DNA of 64,000 bases, taken from positions 6,953,201 to 7,017,200 of the forward strand of contig OX345638.1 in assembly GCA_947044365.1 (NCBI GenBank), given 5' to 3'. This stretch comes from Petrosia ficiformis. Lineage: Eukaryota; Porifera; Demospongiae; Haplosclerida; Petrosiidae. The translations under genes and the position numbers were made by a program. The notes below the pieces were generated by a model, which searched no databases, was not told where the DNA came from, and saw only the letters and a program-made list of their open reading frames with translations. Positions 31,701-40,720 of this stretch are shown here, piece after piece (within the stretch, counting starts at the first letter, position 1; each line of letters starts with the position of its first letter).

Positions 31701-34700
31701 TATTTCAGGTAGAATAGCAAGCTATTACTTTCCAGCTTCCAGGCCCATAGCCAGACTTCCGAAATGGGGGGTGCTAAATTGGGGTACCAACTACCAAGGC
31801 TATGAGATGCACAATCAACAATGAAGTGTTAAGCTAATACCCTATTGTCACCATAGTTGCAATAAGCTGTCATGTGGTTGTCTTGCTCAGCATCAGTTAT
31901 CAGTGTGACTATGTCCCAACATGTAGCTGACAACCACAAAGAATGCTCTAGTGAAGGGTGTCATGGCTCCTTATTCATAGAATCTATGTTTGAAAGGGGG
32001 GGTGCTCGTGCACACCCCTGCACACCCCCCCCCCCCCCCCCTTTAATGAAGCTTTTTATGTAGTAAAACAGTAATCACCCGAGTAAGCCATAACTGTCTA
32101 TTTTCACTCATATCTCAAAATTAATAATTATCCCAGAAGCCTGATTTTTGCAAATTCGGTCACATATAATATTATATATATATAGTTCGAACCCGTGGGA
32201 AAGCAATCATAGGGATGGCCCTACGGGCCATAACAAACAAAAACAGTCCAGCACAATTAGCAGCAATCTGTTTTACTGTTTTACACTGTGTGGTTTATTT
32301 GTATTCGAAGTACGTTGTTAAAAATGCAATAAATTACTGCTTTAGGCAGGACATTGACTTTTCAGTTCAAGTGGGGATCATCACCTGATTTAAGCCTAGC
32401 TAGAACACTGCTGACATGTTACATGTATATACCTTAAATTCCATGACCTCGTTGGTCATACAAATGATACAAATATAAATCATGTTACGTAGTTATTACA
32501 TACTATATGAGACCTAATTTTGAGAAAACCACACTTTTGTGCATGCATAATAATATTGAACAAACGCTTACTTCTAAAAGCTTTTGAGCATTTTTGTAGA
32601 GGAAGCCAATACAATTTGGTATCCAGGAAGACTGGTTAATGCTCCTCCTGGATACCAAACGTACAATTTGGGAATTTGACAAGTAAGTAAGTGTTTGTTT
32701 AAAATTATTATGCACCATAATTCTCACATGTATATTACCTGATATAGAGCTCTGCTTTTTCAGATTTTCCAACATATTCTTATCATCACCTTGTATTACT
32801 TTATGTGATATATCTGTTGATTGAGATGACATTTCAATATACAATAATTGGTTGGAACTTGGAAGTACATGTATAGCTACAGACCCACTGAGAGGAGGGG
32901 GATAACCCAGATCTGTTTGGAGAAGCCAAAAGTTTATTATTAGTAAACAATCATGTTATAAAAAGAAGAGGAAAAAAATAACAGCACACAATTCTAAACA
33001 AACGAGTTCAAACACTTAAGTTAACACAAGAAATTTTGACGGAAGCACTAAAATTGAATAGTGATGTGCGATACGTATCGATATATCGAAATATCGATAT
33101 TTTCATTGAATATCGTGATACAATATTAGCTTTTGGGTGTATCGATACACTGGAATGGACAGTTTAGTAAATATGGTTTTTCTAATTTGTCTAATTTGAT
33201 ACCTAAAAGTAATTATAACAAGCTAGTGCGCATAACTTTCATTGATTTCTTTTACCATTTCTTGACAAATACATCCAAATAGGACATTTATTTACATTTT
33301 ATAAGTGTTTCAATATTATTTCAAATATCGTGATACTGTATCGTATCGTGATATTTTTGGTAGCGATACGCAATACTATTATTTAGTTGTATCGCACATC
33401 ACTAAAATTGAATGTTTACCCCAGGCCCAACCTGTTCTCTCATTGGCCTTGTATAGCTATTATGCTATATATCATTATAGAGTGCCTGGAGTACATCAAC
33501 TATACATTCAGTTCAATATGAAAACTTACCTATCTGATTCAATATAGTATCTGCTACTCCATTGAGAGCTGGATCATCTTGTTCCTTTAATATATAGCAA
33601 AATGACTTCAGCATTTTAGGCTTACTAGACAACTCAAGGACATGTTGAACTTCATTCAACAGTCTACTAGCTTTTTCAAACCGGCTAAGAGATGGTTCAT
33701 TCAACATTTCATCTTTGATCTTTTCAGATATTAATCCATACGATGAGAGCTGCTTTGCTAATTTATCTGGGTTGGGTATTAGACCTAGGAGATGTGGTAC
33801 GTGGGGCTTCAATATGTTGTGTGGTAGGTTGGTGCGAGATATAGTTGTTGCTGTCATTCCTATGACACAAATGGAAATAAAACGATGGTCTCTAATCTGT
33901 GATGAATTATTCATTTATTAACTCTTATAGTATGGGTTTACACTAATCACTCTGGTTAAAGCTCATTCTCACCTACATGTACTATTACAATAATCATCAC
34001 AATCATGTCCACTGATTTATATGAAGTAGAAATTAGAGTTCCACCAAAACCACATTATACCAATATTTCCGATACATATTCTAGATATAAACTGATACTG
34101 ATATGAGAAACCTAATATTATGTAGATTATTCATGTTTAATTACAGTCCCACCCAACTCTTTTCGCTACAGTTGCATTTAGACATTTTGGCTGGACAAGT
34201 CAATTTCAGACTCTCAGCCAATTCCCAGTCCAAGATATTATTCATACCAAATGATTTACTGCTAACAACAAAAGACATGCTATTTTGTAAAGTCAGTATT
34301 AGGAAATCCAAAATTATCTTCATAGGTTATACGGTAAATTTAAATCCAACCTTTTTTTTTAAACGATCACTAAATAATTGTATATAATATCATATTAGAA
34401 CAGATACATAGTATGGTTTTGAGATGTGTATTAGCAATATCAGACCTGAACCATAAGATACTAAATATTACTCCAGATAACAGACTAACCTACCTAATTT
34501 ACTGGATTTACATATAAAATGGCTAAAAATATTTGTCCAGTTAAAATGTAAACTTTGTAAAGAGAGGTACATGTACATGTGTAAGCATCTTCAATCATTA
34601 AATACATGATTCATAAATCACTAATCACAATAGAAAATATTTTCACCTTGTTCTTCTTCTGATATATCTTCCGTAGGCTTGACTTTCAGTGGCTCTGGTT

Positions 34701-37700
34701 GTCTGGACTGCAAGAAATAGTATATAATTATTACATTCTTCTTAATTATTAGTATGAGCATTATTATTATTACTACTATTAATGTGATGTCTAAGTTTAT
34801 CTGGTGAAAAATTATAATTACTTTTGTTTTTATAAAAAATACTTTGTATTTACAATAAATCATAACGATAATATGAACAAGATATATAGAGAAAAAAACA
34901 TCCCTATATTTGCTTTGTGATGACTATGTATTAAGCATTGCTGATGGCACTAGTGTCTCTACCTTTCTGTGTACTCCTGGGGCCTGAAGACGTAAGTGTA
35001 AGCCTAATTGCAGTCTAAATACACAGATGTCTGATGAACTGACTGAGGTACTCCTTCAAGGTTCTAAATGATGACTTCCTTGTGTCTGAAACTCAACAAC
35101 TTATCATACTTACTTGTTAAAGATTCTTGCATAATATCTATACTGTTTCTCTGCTATATACAACAGTTATTAGCAGTTTTACATCCATTCTGAATCTTCC
35201 TGGCTGGTCTGTAGCTCAAACGCGCGTTCTTTTACGTGCCACGCCCATTAATTGACTGAGCCCCCCCCCCCCCCCCCCCGGGAATGACGCAACTTCCTTA
35301 ACTACGTATACAACGCATAGTCGCGCAAGTGACACAAGAATATATATATATATATATATATATATACATTAAACCCCGTGGAAAGCAATTATAGGGATGG
35401 CCCTACCCATAATAACTGTTTTCATATTCTTCTACTGGATTTAGTGTAATACGCAAAATTTTCAACCTAACAACATGTAGTTTAAGATACATGTACTTAA
35501 TCCTTTCACAGTTGAATTATTAACTGACAATGTGGATGTTAATAACCATACGTTATGTTATTGTTAATATAACATACCATAGTTGTTTGTAAAGTATCGT
35601 GCAGTGTTTTGTCACCGACGTTTTCATCTGTAAATAAATGATAATGGATAAGTAGCATGAGTCTTTAGATTTGAACAAATTACATACAAATGCATTTTTA
35701 TGAAAAGACAATTATATCTACAAGGCAGTGCTGCATACAGAAAATGAAGCTAGGGGGGAGGGGGGGGGGGGGCAATATGAGACTTTAGAGAACATAGGGT
35801 GGGCAACGATGTTACCATGTGCCGTAAACACATATTGGCAAACTAAGGGACTTTGTGTGACATTTTGGGAAACACTTGTGTATTTTTCTGTAACAGTTGA
35901 AATTTTGGCCATGCATTTCCTGATTAACTACTCTAGAGTCATTCTGTATGACGAAAACTACAGCAATGTCAGCACACAGTTCAGCATTGCACCATTTAAC
36001 AATTAGACTACATGTATACAGATATAACATGAAAAATTTCACATGTACTACATGTACAATGTAACATGTAGTATTTACTTTTACGTCACACTCATGAAAG
36101 TCTAGGGGGGGGCAGGAGCTCCCCTCGAAGGGGCAAATGCCCCCCCCCCCCCCACCCTCTCTAAATGCAGCCCTGAAAACCCAGTATATACACATGTGTA
36201 TCATGATTAAAATATCTAGCAGCATCTCTGTGTGTCAGTGAAGATATTCATGAAGTTTAAAATTCATGTCTGACAGAAACTGACACAATTTTCAGTATTC
36301 ACTTGAAAACGTAGCTTCTGTTGTTCTGTTGTATATTTACACATATAAATGTATATGTATGTAAAATGATTGATTGCTTTCCCATGGGTTCAAACTATAC
36401 ATGTATATTTATATTCTTGCATCACCTACGTGAAGCAAGTATGCATTGTATACATAGTTAAGGAAGATGCATCATTCTGGCTCTATCAATTAATGGCATG
36501 GCATGTAATAGAATGCGTGCTCGAGCTCTACACAGTACTGACCAGCAAGAAGAAAGAAAGCTGCTTGGAGCTTACATAGAAACTGAAACTAATAGCTAGC
36601 TATTCGACCTAAAAAATAATCCTAAAGCACTGAGCCTGTATTTCAAAATTCTTCCCATTTCCAACACTGGCGACTCTATTGCATATAATGTGGCCATCGT
36701 TCACTTTCTCTACCGAAAAACCATCAACTTTTTTTGCCACATTCAGCAGCTGGTGCCTGACGCCAATTACAAGCATTTGGACAGCTTCATGTAGCTAGGA
36801 ACAGACGGCGAACCACGTAGGGGTGAAATGTCACATATATGTGACATCAGTGCTCTAAGGGTTAAAAGGTAAGGAGAGTAGATATCATAATAATAACTGC
36901 AATAGGTTATTGTGTATCTGGCATGATAAAGTTAGCCATGATTACTGAATGCTGGACAACACAAAGCAATCATAGGATACCTTTTTCTTTATATATCTTG
37001 TTTCTAGTGTTATGAATAACCTCCTGAAAAAAATACTGTTTACTGTTCTATTTTTGCGATATGAACAGGGTTGTTCAAAATGCATAATACCAAACAAATG
37101 ACTGTAACTTTATGTACAAAATAGCTGAATAATGAACATTAAAGTATCAATGCAGGGATGGATCCAGAATGGAATTATGGGGTGTGCTAAGAGGTGTGGG
37201 TTGAAAGTAAATGGCAGTGTATAGAACTTGAGGGAAACAGAAAGGTATTTAAAACTACTGGTCTAGGGACGGAAAACAAGAATTACATTATAAGTTATTT
37301 TCTTGTTTAAGTATACTTACTACTACCTGTATAGCAGGAATGGCCAAAAAAGGGGGTACGGCTATAGCTAAATCCACCTCTGCAATGACTATAGAGACTC
37401 ATCGAAAAAAAAAGTGAAAGGGTTTACAACATGCCTTCATTATAAGGTCAACTTGCTGTCACCATTAACATCTTGCATTTCATACCTTTTTCCGGTGTGG
37501 CTTGAAGTTCTAAAATGTTGTTAATATGAAATGCTGTAGGAAGGCCAACCACTCCACTGTCAGGAAGTTGTGTAATACAGCGACATGAAGGACACATTAC
37601 AACATATCTGTCCTGCTGTGTTAATGATAACATAAATATCTTTAGCAGTGTAGCTATAGTAATCACATACCTCTAGTTCTTGTGGTAATTGTTCAATACA

Positions 37701-37826
37701 AGTTGTACAAAATGAATGATGACAAATTAGCACTTTTGGATTAGTATATCTCTGCAAACAGACACCGCAGGTTATATTCTCTTCCAATTTCTGATTGAAT
37801 CCAGTAATAGGAGTTTGTTCAGCCAT
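25068..37826 (-). CDS. RING / Death-like / ROC-COR / Death protein, copy 2 (complete, ten exons)
   Basis: Exons 37671-37826, 37486-37615, 35578-35627, 34647-34707, 33530-33859, 32739-32912, 31290-31352, 28816-30795, 27436-27489 and 25068-25423 sum to 3354 nt, exactly 1118 codons with the stop. Domains in order: C3HC4 RING (residues 20-63), linkers, Death-like domain (about 155-240), linkers, ROC with Walker A GAARAGKT at 346-353, DCGGQ and ATHRD, COR, a cysteine-rich end, a short linker and a Death domain (about 1012-1095). All zinc ligands, the P-loop lysine and the DxxGQ glutamine are present, so nothing argues against function. Expected role: a cytosolic E3 ligase whose oligomerisation is set by a Roco-type switch and whose Death-fold domains recruit partners. 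The 5' region is altered by a transposon insertion next to the ATG. Confidence 0.8.
25492..25843. repeat. Inverted-repeat element (ATGGAGTGCYATTGGGGTC ends)
   Basis: ATGGAGTGCTATTGGGGTCA at the left is inverted as TGACCTCAATGGCACTCCAT at the right, with further inverted blocks of ACGTATTTA and ACGTACTTA inside. The centre carries CCTAAACTGGGGGG, also found inverted inside the element at 44736-44981. It is in the last intron of copy 2. Confidence 0.7.
26166..26392. repeat. MITE family M3 (TATGTGACC...GGTCACATA)
   Basis: Termini TATGTGACC and GGTCACATA enclose inverted CCACACTTGTG / CACAAGTGTGG and an inner inverted pair around TTTGGTATCTAGG. Degenerate relatives lie at about 17650-17880, 40905-41110 and 46040-46270. 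The open frame at 26088-26363 reads through the repeat. Confidence 0.7.
27436..27489 (-). CDS. Linker exon between COR and Death domain, copy 2
   Basis: 54 nt, phase 1 at both ends; acceptor TTTCACAG, donor CAG/GTAACA. It encodes NSPQIAIGTLVDDKPLS. A decayed relative is visible at about 53285-53320. Confidence 0.65.
27545..28600. repeat. Local tandem duplication with CA microsatellites
   Basis: About 27545-27980 and 28160-28600 are diverged copies sharing AACGCCCAC, GGGCC-TTATTTAACTT, ATTACATGTATTTACTGATG and CAGGACTCT blocks. The copies end near CA tracts (27984-28129 and 28667-28731). A third partial match is near 54310-54365. Confidence 0.6.
27984..28129. repeat. (CA)n microsatellite with CG and GACA interruptions
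   Basis: Almost pure CACA interrupted by CGCGCG and GACACA units. Frames on both strands through it are artefacts. Confidence 0.95.
28667..28731. repeat. (CA)n microsatellite
   Basis: A near-perfect dinucleotide run about 85 bp from the donor of the ROC-COR exon; it lies in the intron. Confidence 0.95.
28816..30795 (-). CDS. ROC-COR exon, copy 2 (divergent type)
   Basis: 1980 nt, phase 1 at both ends; acceptor GCAATAG, donor GAG/GTGAGT. Motifs: IQGAARAGKTSLKSL (Walker A), STPCIQAPDIAV (switch I-like), YFTDCGGQIQFQKLLPAFL (DxxGQ), IMAIATHRDEYD (base motif), then COR with VPLKWHCFQILI, AIKFFHIFNSMLYYPD and LLIAVKVEKNEDQYFIPALL. The cysteine-rich end reads FFCPCPCEPLNH and closes with AWYGAVPE. 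It is clearly homologous to, but much diverged from, the ROC-COR exons of copies 1 and 3, although the N-terminal exons of all three are almost the same. Confidence 0.85.
31290..31352 (-). CDS. Linker exon before ROC, copy 2
   Basis: 63 nt, phase 1 at both ends; acceptor TTTTTAG, donor TAG/GTTAGT. It encodes SAQGIVQSESTPPSIPFKEI, unlike the MSSSDTKKQ linker in the same place in copies 1 and 3. The SAQ/VQSAQ start resembles the linkers at 9063 and 53775. Confidence 0.65.
   Translation of the reverse strand, partial: NLLKALYSLNQLHPLFLLKK
31500..32235. repeat. M1 MITE fragments around a poly-C repeat, replacing part of copy 2
   Basis: 31500-31735 is the 5' half of an M1 element, 31740-32042 a different G/C-tract repeat, and 32180-32235 an M1 end shared with copy 1. 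In copy 1 this interval holds the intron containing the 16501-16545 exon. The duplication breakpoint with copy 1 is at about 32050. Confidence 0.55.
32739..32912 (-). CDS. Linker exon, copy 2
   Basis: Counterpart of 17883-18056 with the same borders, phases and peptide; no differences seen in the coding part. Confidence 0.65.
33060..33403. repeat. 344-bp MITE with perfect 15-bp ends and 10-bp target duplication
   Basis: Ends AGTGATGTGCGATAC and GTATCGCACATCACT; flanked by AAAATTGAAT at 33050-33059 and 33404-33413. Copy 1 has the single AAAATTGAAT (18186-18195 region), so the empty site is known. Interior is rich in ATCGATA. The same insertion is at 60828-61171. The frame at 33305-33547 reads out of it and is not a gene. 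Confidence 0.9.
33530..33859 (-). CDS. Death-like domain exon, copy 2
   Basis: Same 330-nt exon as in copy 1, with substitutions giving DEMLNEP, EKASRLL and SSKPKML in place of DEMVNEP, EKTSRLL and SSEPKML. All of these are shared with copy 3, linking copies 2 and 3 here. Confidence 0.7.
34647..34707 (-). CDS. Acidic linker exon, copy 2
   Basis: Same sequence and phases as 19427-19487. Confidence 0.6.
34878..35405. repeat. M1-like MITE insertion unique to copy 2
   Basis: Copies 1 and 3 read ATATGAAAAACCCATAATAA without interruption at this place. In copy 2 the sequence is split by an element running from CAAGATATATAG to AGGGATGGCCCTA, with a C tract and a TA run inside. A few A bases of the target are missing, so no clean target duplication can be stated. 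Confidence 0.8.
35578..35627 (-). CDS. Linker exon after RING, copy 2
   Basis: Same borders and peptide as 19833-19882. Confidence 0.55.
37486..37615 (-). CDS. RING exon 2, copy 2
   Basis: 130 nt; encodes QDRYVVMCPSCRCITQLPDS with both zinc cysteines kept, then the same helical extension with one ATPEK change. Confidence 0.75.
37671..37826 (-). CDS. RING exon 1 with start codon, copy 2
   Basis: 52 codons, ATG at 37826. Changes from copy 1 lie before the first cysteine (PITGFNQKL) and at Y-T-N-P; the zinc ligands are untouched. Confidence 0.8.
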
Positions 37827-37859
37827 CACTCCAGGTGTGTACACCCTTTGGCTTAGTAT

Positions 37860-38135
37860 CGAGTATCGAATGAATGCATTAACGAGTAATCGATACCAAA
37901 CCACGCCCTTAATTTAATTATGTGCGGTTAATAAACTTTAATAACATTTGATTATAATTAATTTTTTTGAAGTCCTCAGGCCAGTGTAGAGAACTGCGCA
38001 TGCTCAGTAACACGTGGCAGTGGCCACGTGTTACTGAACATGCGCAATTTTCCAGTACTCGATACTATCGATACTCAATCCCAAACTACTTGGTATCGTA
38101 TCGAAATGGAAATTTCTGGTATCGCCCATCACTAC
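37860..38135. repeat. GTATCGA-rich inverted element inserted upstream of the copy 2 RING start
   Basis: Copy 1 lacks this segment: sequence before and after (TTTGGCTT ... GGCAATATGCAGCGCCC) is near-contiguous there. Its right end GGTATCGCCCATCACT resembles the TIR of the 344-bp MITE, so the two are related. It begins about 35 bp from the ATG and must affect the promoter or 5' UTR. Confidence 0.65.
37995..38046. promoter_or_regulatory. 24-bp inverted repeat with CACGTG boxes
   Basis: Arms 37995-38018 and 38023-38046 are inverted with one mismatch and a 4-nt loop. Each arm holds CACGTG, the canonical E-box recognised by bHLH proteins. It sits in the inserted element upstream of the copy 2 RING gene. 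Regulatory function is inference; it may simply be a nested transposon. Confidence 0.4.
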
Positions 38136-38300
38136 AAAGTGGCAATATGCAGCGCCCGCGCGCGCGCAGTGCTGTAGACACCACGCCCTCAAAATTATTT
38201 CCTTAAAAGATACGACGGTACGTTGACACTTGTGACATGACAATGTGATCATGGACTATGTATCAATGGCTGTTTATAAACAAGAAGCGTTCCTCTCGAA

Positions 38301-38429
38301 CTAAAGACAGGGAGCCAAAGGAGTCCAGATATCTGTAAGATCTTCTTGAGTAGCAAAGATTTCTTGGGGTGTGTTTATAGCCTCCTCTGTGTTTGGGGTG
38401 GTCTTTTTTGTGTCACTTTCAAGAGCCAT
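38301..38429 (-). CDS. Conserved 42-codon ORF, copy 2
   Basis: Same as the ORF at 22295-22423; no change seen. Meaning unknown. Confidence 0.25.
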   Translation of the reverse strand: MALESDTKKTTPNTEEAINTPQEIFATQEDLTDIWTPLAPCL

Positions 38430-38440
38430 TTGAAAAAATA

Positions 38441-40135
38441 ATGGATTCTATTGATTTGTCAAAACTTAGGGTGAGTTCATAATACTATGTTAAACTAGAA
38501 TGTATGTAATTATAAATAGTAATACACTATAATGAGATGTTTTGAGTTATCGAATAATAATATGATCATAATTAACCTCTAAACACTCATTGTTTTGCTA
38601 TTTTCTACAAAATATGTACTAAATTTGTATTTAAATTCGTAGCTTCTCTTCTGGATGCCAAATTTAGTATAAAAATAAAATAAAATTTTAAAAATTTAGT
38701 ATAATATTATGTTATCTGTTTATGGAAGAATTTGGAACCATTCTTAAAAATCTGAGCAGCTACCATTCTAATAGACCACACCCACTAATTAAAATATAGA
38801 ACTTATAATTATGTCAACACATACGAAAATTGAACATTTAAGTAAGTATTTTTCAATCAAGTGTTCACTATTTGGGTGTTTTGTACAGGAATCCAATGAA
38901 ATCCACCATCTTAGAACCTGACTTGTCATTGCTATTCATAAATACCAAATTTCTGTACAAAACAATTAACTACACTATATATATAGCAACTGTTTATACC
39001 AGGGCTACAATGAAGCTTTTTTTGGCATTTCAATATTCACTTTGCTAAAAAATGAATATTCAAATTCAGCTTGGTCACGTGGTTTTAGATAAAATATTAA
39101 TTATTAGTTCACCATTCACTGTAACTAACTACTATATACTGTATATTTATGACACCAGCGTTATTAACACCTTGCCAACATAGGCAGAGCAGAGGTTACT
39201 GTATAATTATTAAGTTTCAAGCTAGCTTTGAAACTCATACAATGTTATACTCCTTTGCCATTGTAAGGAGTCTGGTGGCTCAGATGGTAAGAGCAGAAAC
39301 AAAAGACATGTAACTTTTAAGAAATTAAATGGTAGCAGAAGAGGTTTCTTGGCTTGTAGATCACAGAACGTATAATATAAGCACAGGGGCTTTACATAGG
39401 ATAAACCTTACGTCTAATACATGTAGTTTGCCTAGTACTGGCCATGTACCTTCAGGCATCTGTACCATCAACAGCTGTTAACAAGGGCGAATTCAGGATT
39501 CTAGATTATGGTGGTATAATTTCCCTGGTTGTAGTGGGTCTGGAGGCATGCCCCCACAGGAAAATTTTGATTTGGACCCAAAAAATGGCAATCTGGGAGC
39601 TATCATAGTCATACCAGCTCTTTAACTACATATATAAATTACATATACATTTTAAAAATACTACTTGATACTATGTATAAATGAATACCTTTCTTGCCAA
39701 AACTGGAAGTAAGCCATCAAACAGTCATTACCATGTTGGTATGTGTAATTTAGGGAGGGTGCTGACTCTGCCCCCCCACATTAAATCCTGCACTGGTTAA
39801 AATAACCAATACCTGATAGTGCCCGATTACCTATCTAATTATCACTGTGCCACTGGGATTCAGTTGATAAATGGGTGTGGTTCGTATACACAGAACAAGA
39901 AAATTGGTTATCCATACAAGAGTCACTAACAATATTGTACTGTTATTAATAATTAACCTTCTTTGTTATTACATGTATAAAGATGTTTAAAATCTTTATT
40001 ATAGATGTGAGAAGGGTTCTCCAGAAATTTTATTTGCTCCTGTAACAATCTCCTAGAAATAAAAAGGAGACAGAAGTGGGTGTGACAACAAAAGAAATAA
40101 ACAGATAAAAGATCTCTGGAGGATTACAACAGGTA
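38441..40135 (+). pseudogene. Duplicate of the plus-strand gene, broken
   Basis: The first exon MDSIDLSKLR with its donor is intact, but the second exon has a stop (CGA in copy 1 is TGA here) and the third has an in-frame TAG and a deletion. The lysine-rich terminal exon is absent because homology to copy 1 ends near 40320. A 140-bp insertion at about 39375-39510 is also private to this copy. Confidence 0.55.
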
Positions 40136-40396
40136 TGAGAATATTGTCATGTGACATACATGTACATGTATAGTATCAGTCATGTGACTTGTAGTATCAA
40201 ATGTCTATAATATGCTGTGTATAGTTATTTATTTAAAGTTTTGTTGCTTTATCACATTCAAAAAAACCATACCCATTTTAATGTGCATGTGGGAAGCCAA
40301 CAAACTGTCTGGAGTAAAATGTTGATCAGTTTTCCAGCCTTACCCAACCCAAAATATTTGAACATATTAAGAGCCTTAGTATACATGTAGTTATTA

Positions 40397-40441
40397 TTGT
40401 AAATGCACATGTTTACCTTCCATTCCAGTATCCTCAGGTCT
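40397..40441 (-). CDS. Isolated linker exon candidate
   Basis: Acceptor TTTTATAG and donor AAG/GTAAAC bound a phase-1 stretch encoding NSGNRPEDTGME. It may belong to the relic RING gene around 40.7-43.7 kb. Weak alone. Confidence 0.3.
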
Positions 40442-40720
40442 GTTGCCACTGTTGTCTATAAAAGCATAATGTACATTGTAACACTAGTAATGTTGGGATG
40501 AGCCTAGCTAAGCATTCCCAACACCTGTATAAACACTTTACAAGAAGGAAGCCAGAGATAAGTGTATACAATCATCAAAATGTGTGTTATCAGAAATTCA
40601 TTAGTAACAGAGTATTATTATATACATGTATGCAAGTAGTTTGCATTTTAATGTGTATAGAATAAGTTATCCAACACAACATGATATACTTTGAAACCAT
40701 GCATTTAAGATCTTAATTTT

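Larger units (their letters stand above)
32053..40320. repeat. Segmental duplication, member paired with about 17192-24093
   Basis: Collinear with copy 1 from the shared TATGTAGTAAAACAGTAATC block through RING exons and the plus-strand gene, ending at the shared CTGGAGTAAAATG. Three insertions are private to this member relative to copy 1 (33060, 34878 and 37860). Confidence 0.85.
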
